Both the position numbers and the translations under genes were made by a program. This document shows, in pieces, positions 22,481 through 29,117 of a stretch of DNA of 29,117 bases; position 1 is the first letter of the stretch, and each line of letters begins with the position of its first letter. The DNA comes from a virus: positions 1 through 29,117 of the IMG/VR virus record IMGVR_UViG_3300033388_002079; one strand, written 5' to 3'. The notes below the pieces were generated by a model. That model was not told the origin of the DNA. It made no database searches and worked only from the letters and a program-made list of their open reading frames with translations.

Positions 22481-23327
22481 TAGCTAAAGATGGTTGAAAT
22501 GATCTTTCTATCCTTGCGCCTTTGCTTCTATTCTCTGATTTCTCTAATGGTTGAAGATTTTTAAGACTCCAACATAATCTAAAATCAACATCATCAGGCT
22601 TTTCAAAATTAAATGCAGCTATTGGAATTTTGTGGTCTATTTCCCAAACTGTTCCATAATTCTCCCACGACATACCCGGCTTGAATAGTTTTTCAAGATG
22701 ACCTTTGAGTTGATCTACTGTAAAATCTACAAGCTCTTCCCAATGGCGTTTATTCTTTGTACCATTATCAAACAATGATGTTCTAATCCGTCGGGATATA
22801 CTACCACTAACTCTATATTTTATATTTTCTCCTCGTTTTTTATTCGCCCTTCTCATCGCAGCCCGGTCTTTTTCAGGATTAGCAGCTCGCCATCTTTTTA
22901 GTGCATCTCGTTTCTTTTCAGGATTAGCTTTGATCCATGCGTCACGAGTAATTTTGTCTCTTTTCTTGTGTTCTTGCCGATAAACCTTTGCCCGAGCCGC
23001 CTTTTGCTCTTTTGTTCTTTCGTTGTATTCTTTTATTTTATCTTTATTTTCTTCAGCATATTTTTTCGCATAGGCTAATCGTTCTTCTCTATGCTCTTGA
23101 TGATATTTCCTTGAGTAGGCTTTTATCTTTTCTGGATTTTTAGTTTTCCATTCTTTGCTTTTTAAACTATCCCCTTCCTTATTTTCAGCATGTCTTTTTC
23201 GAGTATAACTACGAGCACATTCTTTACACCATACTCCAATACCACTTTTATTTCGTGAGCATTTCATGAACTCTGAATAAGGTTTTACTATATTACACCT
23301 TGCACATTTTTTACTTAGATTTTTCAT
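22470..23327 (-). CDS. Free-standing HNH endonuclease between portal and protease
   Basis: A 285-residue homing-type endonuclease. An N-terminal zinc ribbon has Cys8, Cys11, Cys34 and Cys37 (KKCARCNIVKPYSEF, GVWCKECARSY). Residues 40-175 are a long, very basic helical region with a repeated motif of the type (N)PEKxxxxxxxWRxxNPEKxR, probably wrapping along DNA. The HNH nuclease lies at 215-275: WENYGTVWEIDHKIPIAAF (Asp231-His232), FRLCWSLKNLQPLEKSENRS (Asn257). It overlaps the portal end by 17 bases and the protease start by 11 bases. Its A+T-rich composition and A-rich coding strand differ from the capsid genes, as expected for a transferred element. Confidence 0.85.
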   Translation of the reverse strand: MKNLSKKCARCNIVKPYSEFMKCSRNKSGIGVWCKECARSYTRKRHAENKEGDSLKSKEWKTKNPEKIKAYSRKYHQEHREERLAYAKKYAEENKDKIKEYNERTKEQKAARAKVYRQEHKKRDKITRDAWIKANPEKKRDALKRWRAANPEKDRAAMRRANKKRGENIKYRVSGSISRRIRTSLFDNGTKNKRHWEELVDFTVDQLKGHLEKLFKPGMSWENYGTVWEIDHKIPIAAFNFEKPDDVDFRLCWSLKNLQPLEKSENRSKGARIERSFQPSLAIAT

Positions 23328-24534
23328 CTAACTTTTTGTCCTCTTTTACAGTCGAAGTGCGTGTCCTGTATTCGTCTCCGCCCTCATACGGGTTGAGATC
23401 AAGGTACATCCGGGCCTCGTTAGGGTTCATGATTTCTTTGTCGATCGCCACGGCAAACGAATCCATCTGCTCTTTAAAAGATCCCCTCTGTAATCCCTGT
23501 GCTGTGAATTTTGCATATTGCGTTTTCCGTTTTGCCATAGGAATGAGATCACGGGAAATAGCTTTTTCAATCGTCACTAACCAGGGCATTAAAGCATAAA
23601 TTACAAATCCAATTGAAAACTGTTCTGCACTGGCATAGGTCGGGGTTTTGTCTTCGGATGAAAGAATCGTCAGGGGCATCCCAAAGAAGATATCAACAAT
23701 TTCTGCTTTCTGATATTTCCGCAACTCAAGAAACTGTGAATCTTTTGGATTAATTGTTATTGGTTTCGCTTTCATGTTTTCCTGTAGGAGCATGAGGCGA
23801 TGACTTTTTCCAAGACCACTATATGCTTCTGTCAAAGAGCTTGCTAAATTTGATTTGGCCTCCGGGGAGATTTTCCCTGGATGTTCAACTATAATCCCCG
23901 GATGAGTTCCACTTCCAAAGTATCTTGCCCCAAATTCTTCAGAAGCTAATCCCAAAGCGATTGATTCCCGAATATACTGAATGGGATTGACTCCCATAAA
24001 TCCGTTAACAGTCATTCCTCTAATGTGCATAATTTGAGACTGCGGGATTTCGGTCTGTGTCCCATCTGGATATCGTACTTTATAAAGAAGCCGGAATTGT
24101 TTATCTTGCTTGACTTCCTGAACAATACCAGGAGCAAGAGGGATCAGTTCTTTCACCGGGCCGGTGAGAGACATGCCCCGGTTTTTCAATATGAAAAAAT
24201 TCCCTCGTAAGACAAGATGATTGATGCACATCCCCCAAAATTCAGGAGTTGTTTGCCATTCGTTAGGCTGGTCATGCAACATGAAATAGAGAGGATCATC
24301 AATGAGCTTTGTTCTATTTACTCCGTCCGTCTCCATAAGATGACAAGGTAAAGTTCCGATGACTCTTGAAAGAGCATTGACGCACGAATAGACAGTCGCT
24401 TGTCTCATCGCTGTTTCAGAGGATACCAACACCCCAGAAGAAGTAGAGCTACCGCCGAAGCCTGTTAGAATCATTCGCTCAAGTTCTTGGGGCGTTAATG
24501 CTTTCGGTCGCGCCATCCGTGAGACAATTCCCAT
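23311..24534 (-). CDS. HK97-type portal protein
   Basis: A 407-residue portal that would form the dodecameric ring for DNA entry. Typical blocks are visible: VSSETAMRQATVYSCVNALS, DDPLYFMLHDQPNEWQTTPE, FWGMCINHLVLRGNFFILKN, IMHIRGMTVNGFMGVNPIQY, FGSGTHPGIIVEHPGKISPE, IFFGMPLTILSSEDKTPTYA, and the end NPNEARMYLDLNPYEGGDEY. Length is normal for the HK97 group. The ATG overlaps the stop of the small membrane gene (TAATG at 24534), and the 3' end now overlaps an HNH gene by 17 bases. Confidence 0.92.
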   Translation of the reverse strand: MGIVSRMARPKALTPQELERMILTGFGGSSTSSGVLVSSETAMRQATVYSCVNALSRVIGTLPCHLMETDGVNRTKLIDDPLYFMLHDQPNEWQTTPEFWGMCINHLVLRGNFFILKNRGMSLTGPVKELIPLAPGIVQEVKQDKQFRLLYKVRYPDGTQTEIPQSQIMHIRGMTVNGFMGVNPIQYIRESIALGLASEEFGARYFGSGTHPGIIVEHPGKISPEAKSNLASSLTEAYSGLGKSHRLMLLQENMKAKPITINPKDSQFLELRKYQKAEIVDIFFGMPLTILSSEDKTPTYASAEQFSIGFVIYALMPWLVTIEKAISRDLIPMAKRKTQYAKFTAQGLQRGSFKEQMDSFAVAIDKEIMNPNEARMYLDLNPYEGGDEYRTRTSTVKEDKKLDEKSK

Positions 24535-24740
24535 TACTCATCCCTCATCAAATAACCAATCGCCATGAGCAGAACCCCGCACACTATCAGAGCAACACCT
24601 TCCCCCCACTTGAGATACAGACCATAGCCAAGCATACCAAGACCACCGAAGACGAAAAAGTCCCTTACGTCAAAAACCCCATAAGCCTTTGACGAAAGGG
24701 CTTTGATACCTTGTAGGAATCTCTCAATTGGTTTTATCAT
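24534..24740 (-). CDS. Small two-span membrane protein before portal
   Basis: A 68-residue protein with two likely membrane segments, at about residues 29-43 (FFVFGGLGMLGYGLYL) and 48-63 (GVALIVCGVLLMAIGYL), after a basic amphipathic start MIKPIERFLQGIKALSSKAY. Such small membrane proteins often stand just before HK97-type portal genes; the role is unknown. Coupled to the portal by TAATG. It is the last gene before the divergent plus-strand module: the 185 bases between 24740 and 24926 hold the opposite promoter. Confidence 0.6.
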   Translation of the reverse strand: MIKPIERFLQGIKALSSKAYGVFDVRDFFVFGGLGMLGYGLYLKWGEGVALIVCGVLLMAIGYLMRDE

Positions 24741-24868
24741 GGCGTGATTATCTTCCCTTTTTTTACGAAATAAAAATAATATTTGTAAAATCTGGAAAGT
24801 ATTTTTGACTAAATTTGTAACTACTTGATATCAGGCATATTTATTTTTTCCGAAAAGTGAAAAAAAGC

Positions 24869-24897
24869 TTGACATACCTAATCGCTTAGCGTATTAT
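24869..24897 (+). promoter_or_regulatory. Strong sigma70-type promoter with overlapping dyad
   Basis: TTGACA (24869-24874), 17 bases, TATTAT (24892-24897), close to consensus. The spacer contains CTAATCGCTTAG, a four-base inverted repeat around TCGC, which could be an operator. The first start codon follows 28 bases after the -10 box with the ribosome site GGGGAGGT. The promoter faces right, against the surrounding late operon. Confidence 0.82.
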
Positions 24898-24925
24898 TGA
24901 GACAAACAAAGGGGAGGTAAGAAAA

Positions 24926-25072
24926 ATGAAAAGCATGGAAGTAAGGGGTACATACACAGACCCACAAGGACGGAAATATATCACGATTAATGGTTGCCGG
25001 ATATATGACCGTGAAGTACGTGAGGCCTTTAGGACAGAAATACAAACTGAAAAAGAGGAGGAAGGGAAATGA
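24926..25072 (+). CDS. Small hypothetical protein, first gene of the inverted module
   Basis: A 48-residue protein (MKSMEVRGTYTDPQGRKYIT, INGCRIYDREVREAFRTEIQ, TEKEEEGK) with an N-terminal beta-like part and an acidic helical end. Strong ribosome site GGGGAGGTAAG before ATG 24926; the stop overlaps the next ATG (ATGA at 25069). Opposite orientation to the flanking virion genes. No family recognised. Confidence 0.6.
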   Translation: MKSMEVRGTYTDPQGRKYITINGCRIYDREVREAFRTEIQTEKEEEGK

Positions 25073-25404
25073 AAATAATACCACAAGATCATCAATTAAC
25101 AGGATTTGCAGAAGCATGTTTCGACACAAATAGTGTGCCGGAACTTATCGAGGCATTGTTGGAGCAGTCCGCATACAAAGAAGATTGCAAACAATGGGGT
25201 ATTACGCCCATTCAATGGATGGAAGCCATTAAAAAAGCCCTTGAATGCCGCCTCTATCAGATGGAAGATACAACCGGTGAATTAAGTAAACTGGCAGCAA
25301 TCCTGGGCCGCAAAGGAGGCTCCGTGAAATCAGAAAGGAAGGCCGCCGCGTCCCGCGAGAACGGGAAGAAGGGTGGGAAGCCGAGGAAGGAGGTAACAAA
25401 ATGA
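25069..25404 (+). CDS. Hypothetical protein with KGG-type basic tail
   Basis: A 111-residue protein. Residues 1-80 are acidic and mostly helical (FAEACFDTNSVPELIEALLE, WGITPIQWMEAIKKALECRL, TTGELSKLAAILG). The end is strongly basic, with two KGG boxes: GRKGGSVKSERKAAASREN and GKKGGKPRKE. Such tails appear in small DNA-associated bacterial and phage proteins; the final GKPRK is AT-hook-like but lacks the exact GRP core. It may be a DNA-binding protein or regulator, which is an inference from composition. Its ATG overlaps the previous stop and its stop overlaps a very short open frame. Confidence 0.62.
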   Translation: MKIIPQDHQLTGFAEACFDTNSVPELIEALLEQSAYKEDCKQWGITPIQWMEAIKKALECRLYQMEDTTGELSKLAAILGRKGGSVKSERKAAASRENGKKGGKPRKEVTK

Positions 25405-25436
25405 ACGAAGACCGATTCCAAAAATGCGATAAGTAA
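25401..25436 (+). CDS. Possible 11-residue peptide before the terminator
   Basis: ATG at 25401 is preceded by a very good ribosome site (AAGGAGGTAACAAA) and opens an 11-codon frame, MNEDRFQKCDK, ending at TAA seven bases before the terminator stem. The strong ribosome site overlaps the 3' end of the preceding gene. It may be a real micropeptide, or the cut-off start of a lost third gene. Weak evidence because of length. Confidence 0.35.
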   Translation: MNEDRFQKCDK

Positions 25437-25442
25437 CACCAC

Positions 25443-25467
25443 GGCGGGGTTTCGGCCCCGCCTTTTT
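25443..25467 (+). terminator. Intrinsic terminator of the plus-strand module
   Basis: GGCGGGG (25443-25449), six-base loop TTTCGG, CCCCGCC (25456-25462), then five T residues (25463-25467). A perfect seven-base GC stem with U-run on the plus strand only. It closes the 24926-25436 operon and protects the convergent minus-strand genes from read-through. Confidence 0.88.
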
Positions 25468-25646
25468 CATTCCACCACCGGCCTTGATTTTAGAGCCTCT
25501 TCCCGGGGTATCCTTATCGTCCCCCCTTTCTTTACGGCCTGTATAACTCCCTGATCAATCCAAGAATAAATGGTAGAGACAGCTACAGACCAGTAGTCGG
25601 CAACTTCATCAGGCCTTAACAACGGCTTGTTTGGTAGTTTGGTCAT
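25467..25646 (-). CDS. Small helix-turn-helix protein (excisionase/HTH_17-like)
   Basis: A 59-residue DNA-binding protein: NKPLLRPDEVADYWSVAVST, IYSWIDQGVIQAVKKGGTIR, IPREEALKS. This is the MerR-like winged helix of excisionase/AlpA-type proteins (LLxxxEVAxxxxVxxxTIYxWIxxGxIxAxKxGxxxRIP). It could be a regulator or recombination directionality factor; no integrase is present, so a regulator of the nearby plus-strand promoter is possible. Its ATG overlaps the upstream stop (TAATG at 25646-25648), so it is coupled to the gene before it. Confidence 0.72.
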   Translation of the reverse strand: MTKLPNKPLLRPDEVADYWSVAVSTIYSWIDQGVIQAVKKGGTIRIPREEALKSRPVVE

Positions 25647-25933
25647 TAAGCCTCCCTACTAAGTGTGCCGATTTCCATGCCATCTTCAAGAACCATAACT
25701 TTTACATCGTATCCATAGTCCTTGATTGTTCCCCGAACGGCATTCTTGATATTTATGCGGCCCACGTCCGATAGCTTACCACCATACCGCAGGACAACAA
25801 TATCACCGTCCTTTACGTCAAGTTTCTGCATCGACTGAAGCCAGTTGACACTCTGCTCCATCTCTGACAACATCGGCTCTATTACTTCCTTCACCTGCTC
25901 ATTTGATACCCTTGGCCTTAGAAAGTTAAACAT
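25646..25933 (-). CDS. Accessory small protein, paralogue of the C-terminal part of the 14707 gene
   Basis: A 95-residue protein. The C-terminal 65 residues (WLQSMQKLDVKDGDIVVLRY, GGKLSDVGRINIKNAVRGTI, KVMVLEDGMEIGTLS) parallel residues 58-122 of the protein encoded at 14707-15075; the match LQSMQKL is shared also at DNA level (20 identical bases around it). The N-terminal 30 residues (MFNFLRPRVSNEQVKEVIEP) are different. The pattern DGDIVVLR...KLS...VMVLEDGMEIG recurs in phages without known function. It overlaps the truncated upstream gene by 16 bases, with its own ribosome site GAGGAGG inside that gene. Confidence 0.65.
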   Translation of the reverse strand: MFNFLRPRVSNEQVKEVIEPMLSEMEQSVNWLQSMQKLDVKDGDIVVLRYGGKLSDVGRINIKNAVRGTIKDYGYDVKVMVLEDGMEIGTLSREA

Positions 25934-26085
25934 ATTTCCTCCTCTTCAAACTCCATTATCTTAAAAGATTGCTTTTGCTCTTCCTTTAATGTCTCATAAT
26001 AAGCCTTGGCCACACCAAGCGGCCCCCATAGGATAATACCATTATCAGACATCAATTCCTCATTCCAAAGTCCGTAAAATCTCAT
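25918..26085 (-). CDS. Short protein formed from repeat copy B (leader gene cut short)
   Basis: A 55-residue open frame starting at ATG 26085 with ribosome site AAAGGAGAG: MRFYGLWNEELMSDNGIILW, GPLGVAKAYYETLKEEQKQS, FKIMEFEEEEICLTF. Residues 12-48 are also present at the start of the 14707-15075 protein. After EFEE the shared sequence stops and the frame ends seven residues later, overlapping the next gene. So at this locus the long protein is split into this leader piece plus the 25646-25933 gene. The full leader MRFYGLWN is in frame here, unlike copy A. Confidence 0.62.
   Translation of the reverse strand: MRFYGLWNEELMSDNGIILWGPLGVAKAYYETLKEEQKQSFKIMEFEEEEICLTF
25942..26085 (-). repeat. 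Copy B of the dispersed repeat
   Basis: 25942-26055 is identical to 14965-15078 (114 bp), and 26056-26085 matches 15081-15110 with one difference. Same orientation as copy A, 11 kb away. The left border of the identity lies within GAGGAGG, the ribosome site of the 25646-25933 gene. Confidence 0.95.
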
Positions 26086-26097
26086 TCCTCTCTCCTT

Positions 26098-26670
26098 TCA
26101 AAAAGCAACATTTTCGAGTATTTCTTCTTTCGACATACCCCTCAAGATAGTAGCGTTTCCTTTACGCTTTTTTATCTCTTCTGGGGTAAGGTTTTCATGG
26201 GGGCAATATCCATAAAGGCCAAACGATTGATTGCAGTTATGGCATAAAACCCTAAATCCTTCTGGAAAATTGTTTTTTATTAACCATCTATGAAAACTTT
26301 TTGTGCCCAGAGATGCTCTATGAACCCTTCCCCCACCATTAATATGATCTATAGCCAAAAATTCATAATGTGATTCTCCACAACAAGCGCATTTCCCCCC
26401 ATAATGTTCTATACATTTCATGCGCTTGTCTCTTCTGTCTTTTGCAACACGGGCATTATTTTTTTCTTTATTTTTTAAATGCCAATCATGAGAGTATTGA
26501 TCTCTGCGTTTTTTGTATTCGGGATCATGTTTATATTTTTTATGATATCTTTTTCTTACATCTTCGGTATGGCACATCTTGCATATTGTGTGATGCCCGT
26601 CCTTTTTCCTTTGATTTGAATAAAAATCATCAATAGGTTTTTCAATGCCGCATTTAGTGCATACCTTCAT
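26098..26670 (-). CDS. HNH endonuclease with TerL-like C-terminal tail
   Basis: A 190-residue homing-type endonuclease. An N-terminal zinc ribbon (Cys4, Cys7, Cys30, Cys33) is followed by a basic helical linker (about 40-85) and an HNH core: CACCGESHYEFLAIDHINGG (Asp108-His109, Cys94, Cys97) and RVLCHNCNQSFGLYGYCPH (Cys143, Cys146). The last 13 residues, GMSKEEILENVAF, closely resemble the TerL end GMTKAEILASIAF. The ATG overlaps the stop of the ribbon-helix-helix gene (ATGA at 26667-26670), so both are made from one transcript with the promoter at 26832-26860. Confidence 0.85.
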   Translation of the reverse strand: MKVCTKCGIEKPIDDFYSNQRKKDGHHTICKMCHTEDVRKRYHKKYKHDPEYKKRRDQYSHDWHLKNKEKNNARVAKDRRDKRMKCIEHYGGKCACCGESHYEFLAIDHINGGGRVHRASLGTKSFHRWLIKNNFPEGFRVLCHNCNQSFGLYGYCPHENLTPEEIKKRKGNATILRGMSKEEILENVAF

Positions 26671-26807
26671 GTTTCTCTCCCTTTCAGCACGTTCTCAATT
26701 ATCACCCGCGCCATTTGCGCCACTGGTCGGCTTTCCTCTTCAGCCTTCTTCTTTAAAGCTTTGTGGGTATCCTCTTTTAATACGATCGTAATAGGATGCT
26801 TTTTCAT
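26667..26807 (-). CDS. Ribbon-helix-helix (CopG/Arc-like) regulator
   Basis: A 46-residue protein, MKKHPITIVLKEDTHKALKK, KAEEESRPVAQMARVIIENV, LKGRET. The beta strand ITIVLKEDTHKALKKKAEEE followed by RPVAQMARVIIENVL is the classic ribbon-helix-helix pattern of small dimeric repressors and antitoxins. It stands directly behind its own promoter and is coupled by ATGA overlap to the HNH endonuclease, so an autoregulator that limits nuclease production is the simplest reading. Start ATG 26807 has GGGG six bases upstream. Confidence 0.8.
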   Translation of the reverse strand: MKKHPITIVLKEDTHKALKKKAEEESRPVAQMARVIIENVLKGRET

Positions 26808-26831
26808 GATTTTCCCCTGTTTTTTTATTAT

Positions 26832-26860
26832 ATTTTATATTAGGATGAATGTAATGTCAA
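26832..26860 (-). promoter_or_regulatory. Strong sigma70-type promoter for the RHH-HNH pair
   Basis: Read leftwards: TTGACA (26855-26860), 17-base spacer, TAAAAT (26832-26837), in a very A+T-rich gap of 72 bases between terL and the regulator. It gives this cassette expression independent of the late operon and would also read into the 26085-25467 genes. Confidence 0.78.
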
Positions 26861-26879
26861 TCTTTATTTTTAGTTATAA

Positions 26880-28616
26880 TCAAAAAGCTATAGAAGCCAA
26901 GATCTCAGCTTTTGTCATGCCTTCATAAACAGACTCTTCATGGTGTTGGAGTGCTCGCCCTATCCCCATAATCATGGCTACGACTCCATCTATCTTATTT
27001 TCGTTTTTCTGTTTAGTGGGGTAGTAGTACTTTACCGGTCCAGTATTTCTGCCCTGTCTCTGGACCACATTTCCCATCATCCATGTTAAGACAGGATCTC
27101 CAGCATGCCATAATTTATTATCGTAAATAAGACCTTCTGTTTCTTTCATTGGTTCCGACATAAGCGCCGGGCCTTGGGTGATCTCAATACACCGTTCCGC
27201 CCCTAACCAATCCATGACATTGTTGACAAGATAGGTGGCTTCTTTCGGATCAAAAGCCAGCTCAAAAATAGGATGATTTGCGTTTATTTCTTTCAGGTCG
27301 TCTTCGATATACTTGAAGTCAGTCCGGGCGCCAGGGGTAGAAGTAATATATCCTCCTTTTTCCCATTTGTCGTAATGCTCATTTCCGGCCAGTTGTATTG
27401 TCTCTTCGGGGAGATAGTGCCGAGCAAACACAACATAGCCATTCACATATACCCCACTGATTTTTCTCTGATGTTCGAAGATCAATACCAGAGAAGAGAT
27501 ATCAATCTTCGAAGCAAGGTCGAAGGCAACATAACAGGTCTGCCCCTTGAAATCTTCTAACTTCAAAGACTCGTCTTTACACGCTTCCCACTTGACCATA
27601 TTCATCCAAGCCTTACCAGCATTCCTCCACTGATTCAGGTGCATACACAGATTGATGTTCTGCTTAGAGACGTCTGTCATGGCTTCATTATATTTCCGGT
27701 GAAGATAGTCTTTGTTGATCGACACCCCATAGTTTGGATTTGCCTTTTTCCAAACTTCAAAATCCTTGAAATCATCATCAGGAGAGATGGTAAAAAGAAT
27801 CGCAAAGAAGGTCTCATCCTCTATTGTCTTTTCAAGAACCTTTATCGCTTGGAGATATAGATCATAACAAGGGCTTGAGGTATCCGTCCCCGCAGTCGAA
27901 ATAACAAACATCATAGGCTGTTCTCTTGCACCCATACCTGTGTTCATGTTGTCGAACTGCTCACTTGTTTTGTGCTCGTGGTACTCATCAATAATAGCGC
28001 AATGAGGGCTTGATCCAAATCCGGGCTTGCCGATAAGAGGTTCAAAACGGGACATATCAGAAAGACGATATATACTCGTAGGGTTTCGGGGGTTCCCGGA
28101 AAGAGAAAGATCGAAGTGATCACGTAGGTCTTTATTCCTGTTTGCCATTTGCCAAGCCGGGCGGAAGACTTCAAGAGCTTGCTTCTCTGATGTGGCTCCT
28201 GAATAAACCTCGGCGCCTTTCTCTCCATCGGCGGCTAACATGTAAAGTCCTGTATCTGCTCCAGTTACACTTTTCCCGTTCTTCCGAGGCTCCAGAATTA
28301 ACACTGTATTGAATCTTCTCAATCCATCAGACTTTTTTACCCATCCCCAGATACAACATCGCTTAAAAATCTGGTAAGGTTCAAGCTTTAGTCTCTGCCC
28401 TGCCCACTTTCCCTTGACATGGTGTAACTTTTCACTGAATGCACACCGTTTATTGGCTTTTTCCTTGTCGAATTTGTAAGGGAATTCCTTCGTTTTCGCT
28501 CGTTCCAAATCATCAAGGTGTCTCTGACATGCAGCTATAACATAGGGACCCGCAGGGATTTTGCCGGAGGTAATGTCATTGCAGTATTTTAGAGCTGTTT
28601 TTGTGTAGTCGGTCAT
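26880..28616 (-). CDS. terL: Terminase large subunit
   Basis: A 578-residue packaging motor of the HK97-like Terminase_1 group. ATPase domain: LKLEPYQIFKRCCIWGWV, Walker A-like EPRKNGKS (109-116), EVYSGATSEKQALEVFRPAW, Walker B CAIIDEYHEH (206-215) and VISTAGTD. Nuclease domain: VAFDLASKIDISSLVL (Asp366), FELAFDPKEATYLVNNV (Asp456) and KIDGVVAMIMGIGRALQHHE (Asp543). Full length. The end GMTKAEILASIAF is partly repeated at the end of the nearby HNH protein. ATG 28616 abuts the terS stop. Confidence 0.95.
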   Translation of the reverse strand: MTDYTKTALKYCNDITSGKIPAGPYVIAACQRHLDDLERAKTKEFPYKFDKEKANKRCAFSEKLHHVKGKWAGQRLKLEPYQIFKRCCIWGWVKKSDGLRRFNTVLILEPRKNGKSVTGADTGLYMLAADGEKGAEVYSGATSEKQALEVFRPAWQMANRNKDLRDHFDLSLSGNPRNPTSIYRLSDMSRFEPLIGKPGFGSSPHCAIIDEYHEHKTSEQFDNMNTGMGAREQPMMFVISTAGTDTSSPCYDLYLQAIKVLEKTIEDETFFAILFTISPDDDFKDFEVWKKANPNYGVSINKDYLHRKYNEAMTDVSKQNINLCMHLNQWRNAGKAWMNMVKWEACKDESLKLEDFKGQTCYVAFDLASKIDISSLVLIFEHQRKISGVYVNGYVVFARHYLPEETIQLAGNEHYDKWEKGGYITSTPGARTDFKYIEDDLKEINANHPIFELAFDPKEATYLVNNVMDWLGAERCIEITQGPALMSEPMKETEGLIYDNKLWHAGDPVLTWMMGNVVQRQGRNTGPVKYYYPTKQKNENKIDGVVAMIMGIGRALQHHEESVYEGMTKAEILASIAF

Positions 28617-29069
28617 CTAAAATCCTTCAAATTCATTCTTCTTTTCTGTACTCTTGCCGGTTCCGAATTTCAAACCATCCACATGTGTTAATCCCATTGC
28701 CGCAAGTAAGGACTGGGCATGTCGAAGAGCCTTCTCTCTTAACTTAGATGCTGGATGTTCTTTAATAATAGCATCTCCGAATGAGTTTGAGGTTTTGTAA
28801 GTTGCTCCCTCGTTCTCAATCGTCTTGTCGCATTCTTCCACTTCACATAACCTTTGAGCACACATTGTCTGTACCTCTGTATAAGAAGCTGTTGCCCTAC
28901 TTCCAAGCCTCTCTGTAAGAATGTTGAAGATTTGCTTTTCTCGTTCTGATAGAGCTTTCGGTGGAATGGGTTTTTGAGCAGAGACCTCTGGTTGCCCTTT
29001 ATCTCGACATGCTTGATATGTTCCTTTTGCTTTTTTAACGTCAATCGGAATGATTTTTCTGCCTTGCAT
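28617..29069 (-). CDS. terS: Terminase small subunit, P27 type
   Basis: A 150-residue protein of the P27-like small terminase group, which recognises phage DNA and loads TerL. It shows the family layout: basic start QGRKIIPIDVKKAKGTYQAC, the Pro-rich then helical PPKALSEREKQIFNILTERL, helix YTEVQTMCAQRLCEVEECDK, and the end HPASKLREKALRHAQSLLAA, MGLTHVDGLKFG. It is the first late gene in the window; ribosome site GGGAG lies before ATG 29069, and the stop adjoins terL. The late promoter should lie beyond the window edge: the last 48 bases show no clear -35 box. Confidence 0.85.
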   Translation of the reverse strand: MQGRKIIPIDVKKAKGTYQACRDKGQPEVSAQKPIPPKALSEREKQIFNILTERLGSRATASYTEVQTMCAQRLCEVEECDKTIENEGATYKTSNSFGDAIIKEHPASKLREKALRHAQSLLAAMGLTHVDGLKFGTGKSTEKKNEFEGF

Positions 29070-29117
29070 TATTATCTCCCAATTTTATGTTTTATTTTGC
29101 ACTCGTAAAAAGATGGG

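Noticed and set aside
24878-25129. Minus-strand open frames over the inverted module
   Set aside because: They are antisense to the 24926-25072 gene, which has a near-consensus promoter, ribosome site and terminator in the plus direction.
1-29117. CRISPR array, tRNA gene or phage integrase
   Set aside because: No regularly spaced repeats, no cloverleaf-like sequence noticed, and no tyrosine or serine recombinase among the proteins.

Overview
The window is part of a tailed double-stranded DNA phage or prophage with a long non-contractile (siphovirus-type) tail, with no clear host chromosomal genes. Tail-tip proteins resembling lambda J, K, L and M types, an HK97-fold capsid set and a RecT/exonuclease module suggest a Gram-negative bacterial host. 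Several structural genes resemble ones I associate with phages of anaerobic Desulfobacterota-like metagenomes, but that host guess is weak. No integrase, CI-type repressor, tRNA, CRISPR array or reverse transcriptase was seen, so lysogeny cannot be judged here.

Layout: (1) Positions 1-3310, plus strand, hold an early-type operon: a PD-(D/E)XK exonuclease and RecT, both broken by small frameshifting internal losses, then seven small intact genes (a DUF3850-like protein, a Cys-rich protein, a coiled-coil protein and three tiny single-span membrane proteins). (2) At about 3340 this converges with a long minus-strand late operon, read from right to left: terS, terL (29069-26880); an accessory block (26807-24740); portal, ClpP-like protease and HK97 capsid (24534-20139); decoration-like and structural proteins (19428-17356); head-tail connector, head closure, tail completion and tail terminator proteins (17348-15131); major tail protein, frameshifted tail chaperones and tape measure (14674-11357); tail tip (11357-7174); fibres (6933-4757); and a lysis-like cassette ending at 3369.

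The late operon has been invaded several times. Three free-standing HNH endonuclease genes sit beside terL, portal/protease and capsid. The terL-proximal one is coupled to a tiny ribbon-helix-helix regulator with its own strong promoter, and its C-terminal 13 residues mimic the C-terminus of TerL. Between terL and portal is an oppositely oriented mini-operon with its own promoter and terminator (24869-25467), facing a minus-strand cluster that carries a 114-bp perfect repeat of a gene located 11 kb away beside the major tail gene.

The late genes work as one morphogenesis programme: TerS/TerL package DNA through the portal into a capsid matured by the ClpP-like protease; connector, closure and terminator proteins join it to a tail whose length is set by the 700-residue tape measure, assembled with chaperones made by a predicted -1 frameshift on nine A residues, and tipped by J/K/L/M-type proteins and a C1q-like fibre. 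Lysis probably uses a holin-like protein and a DUF5675-like protein with an SHGC motif, as no standard endolysin is present.
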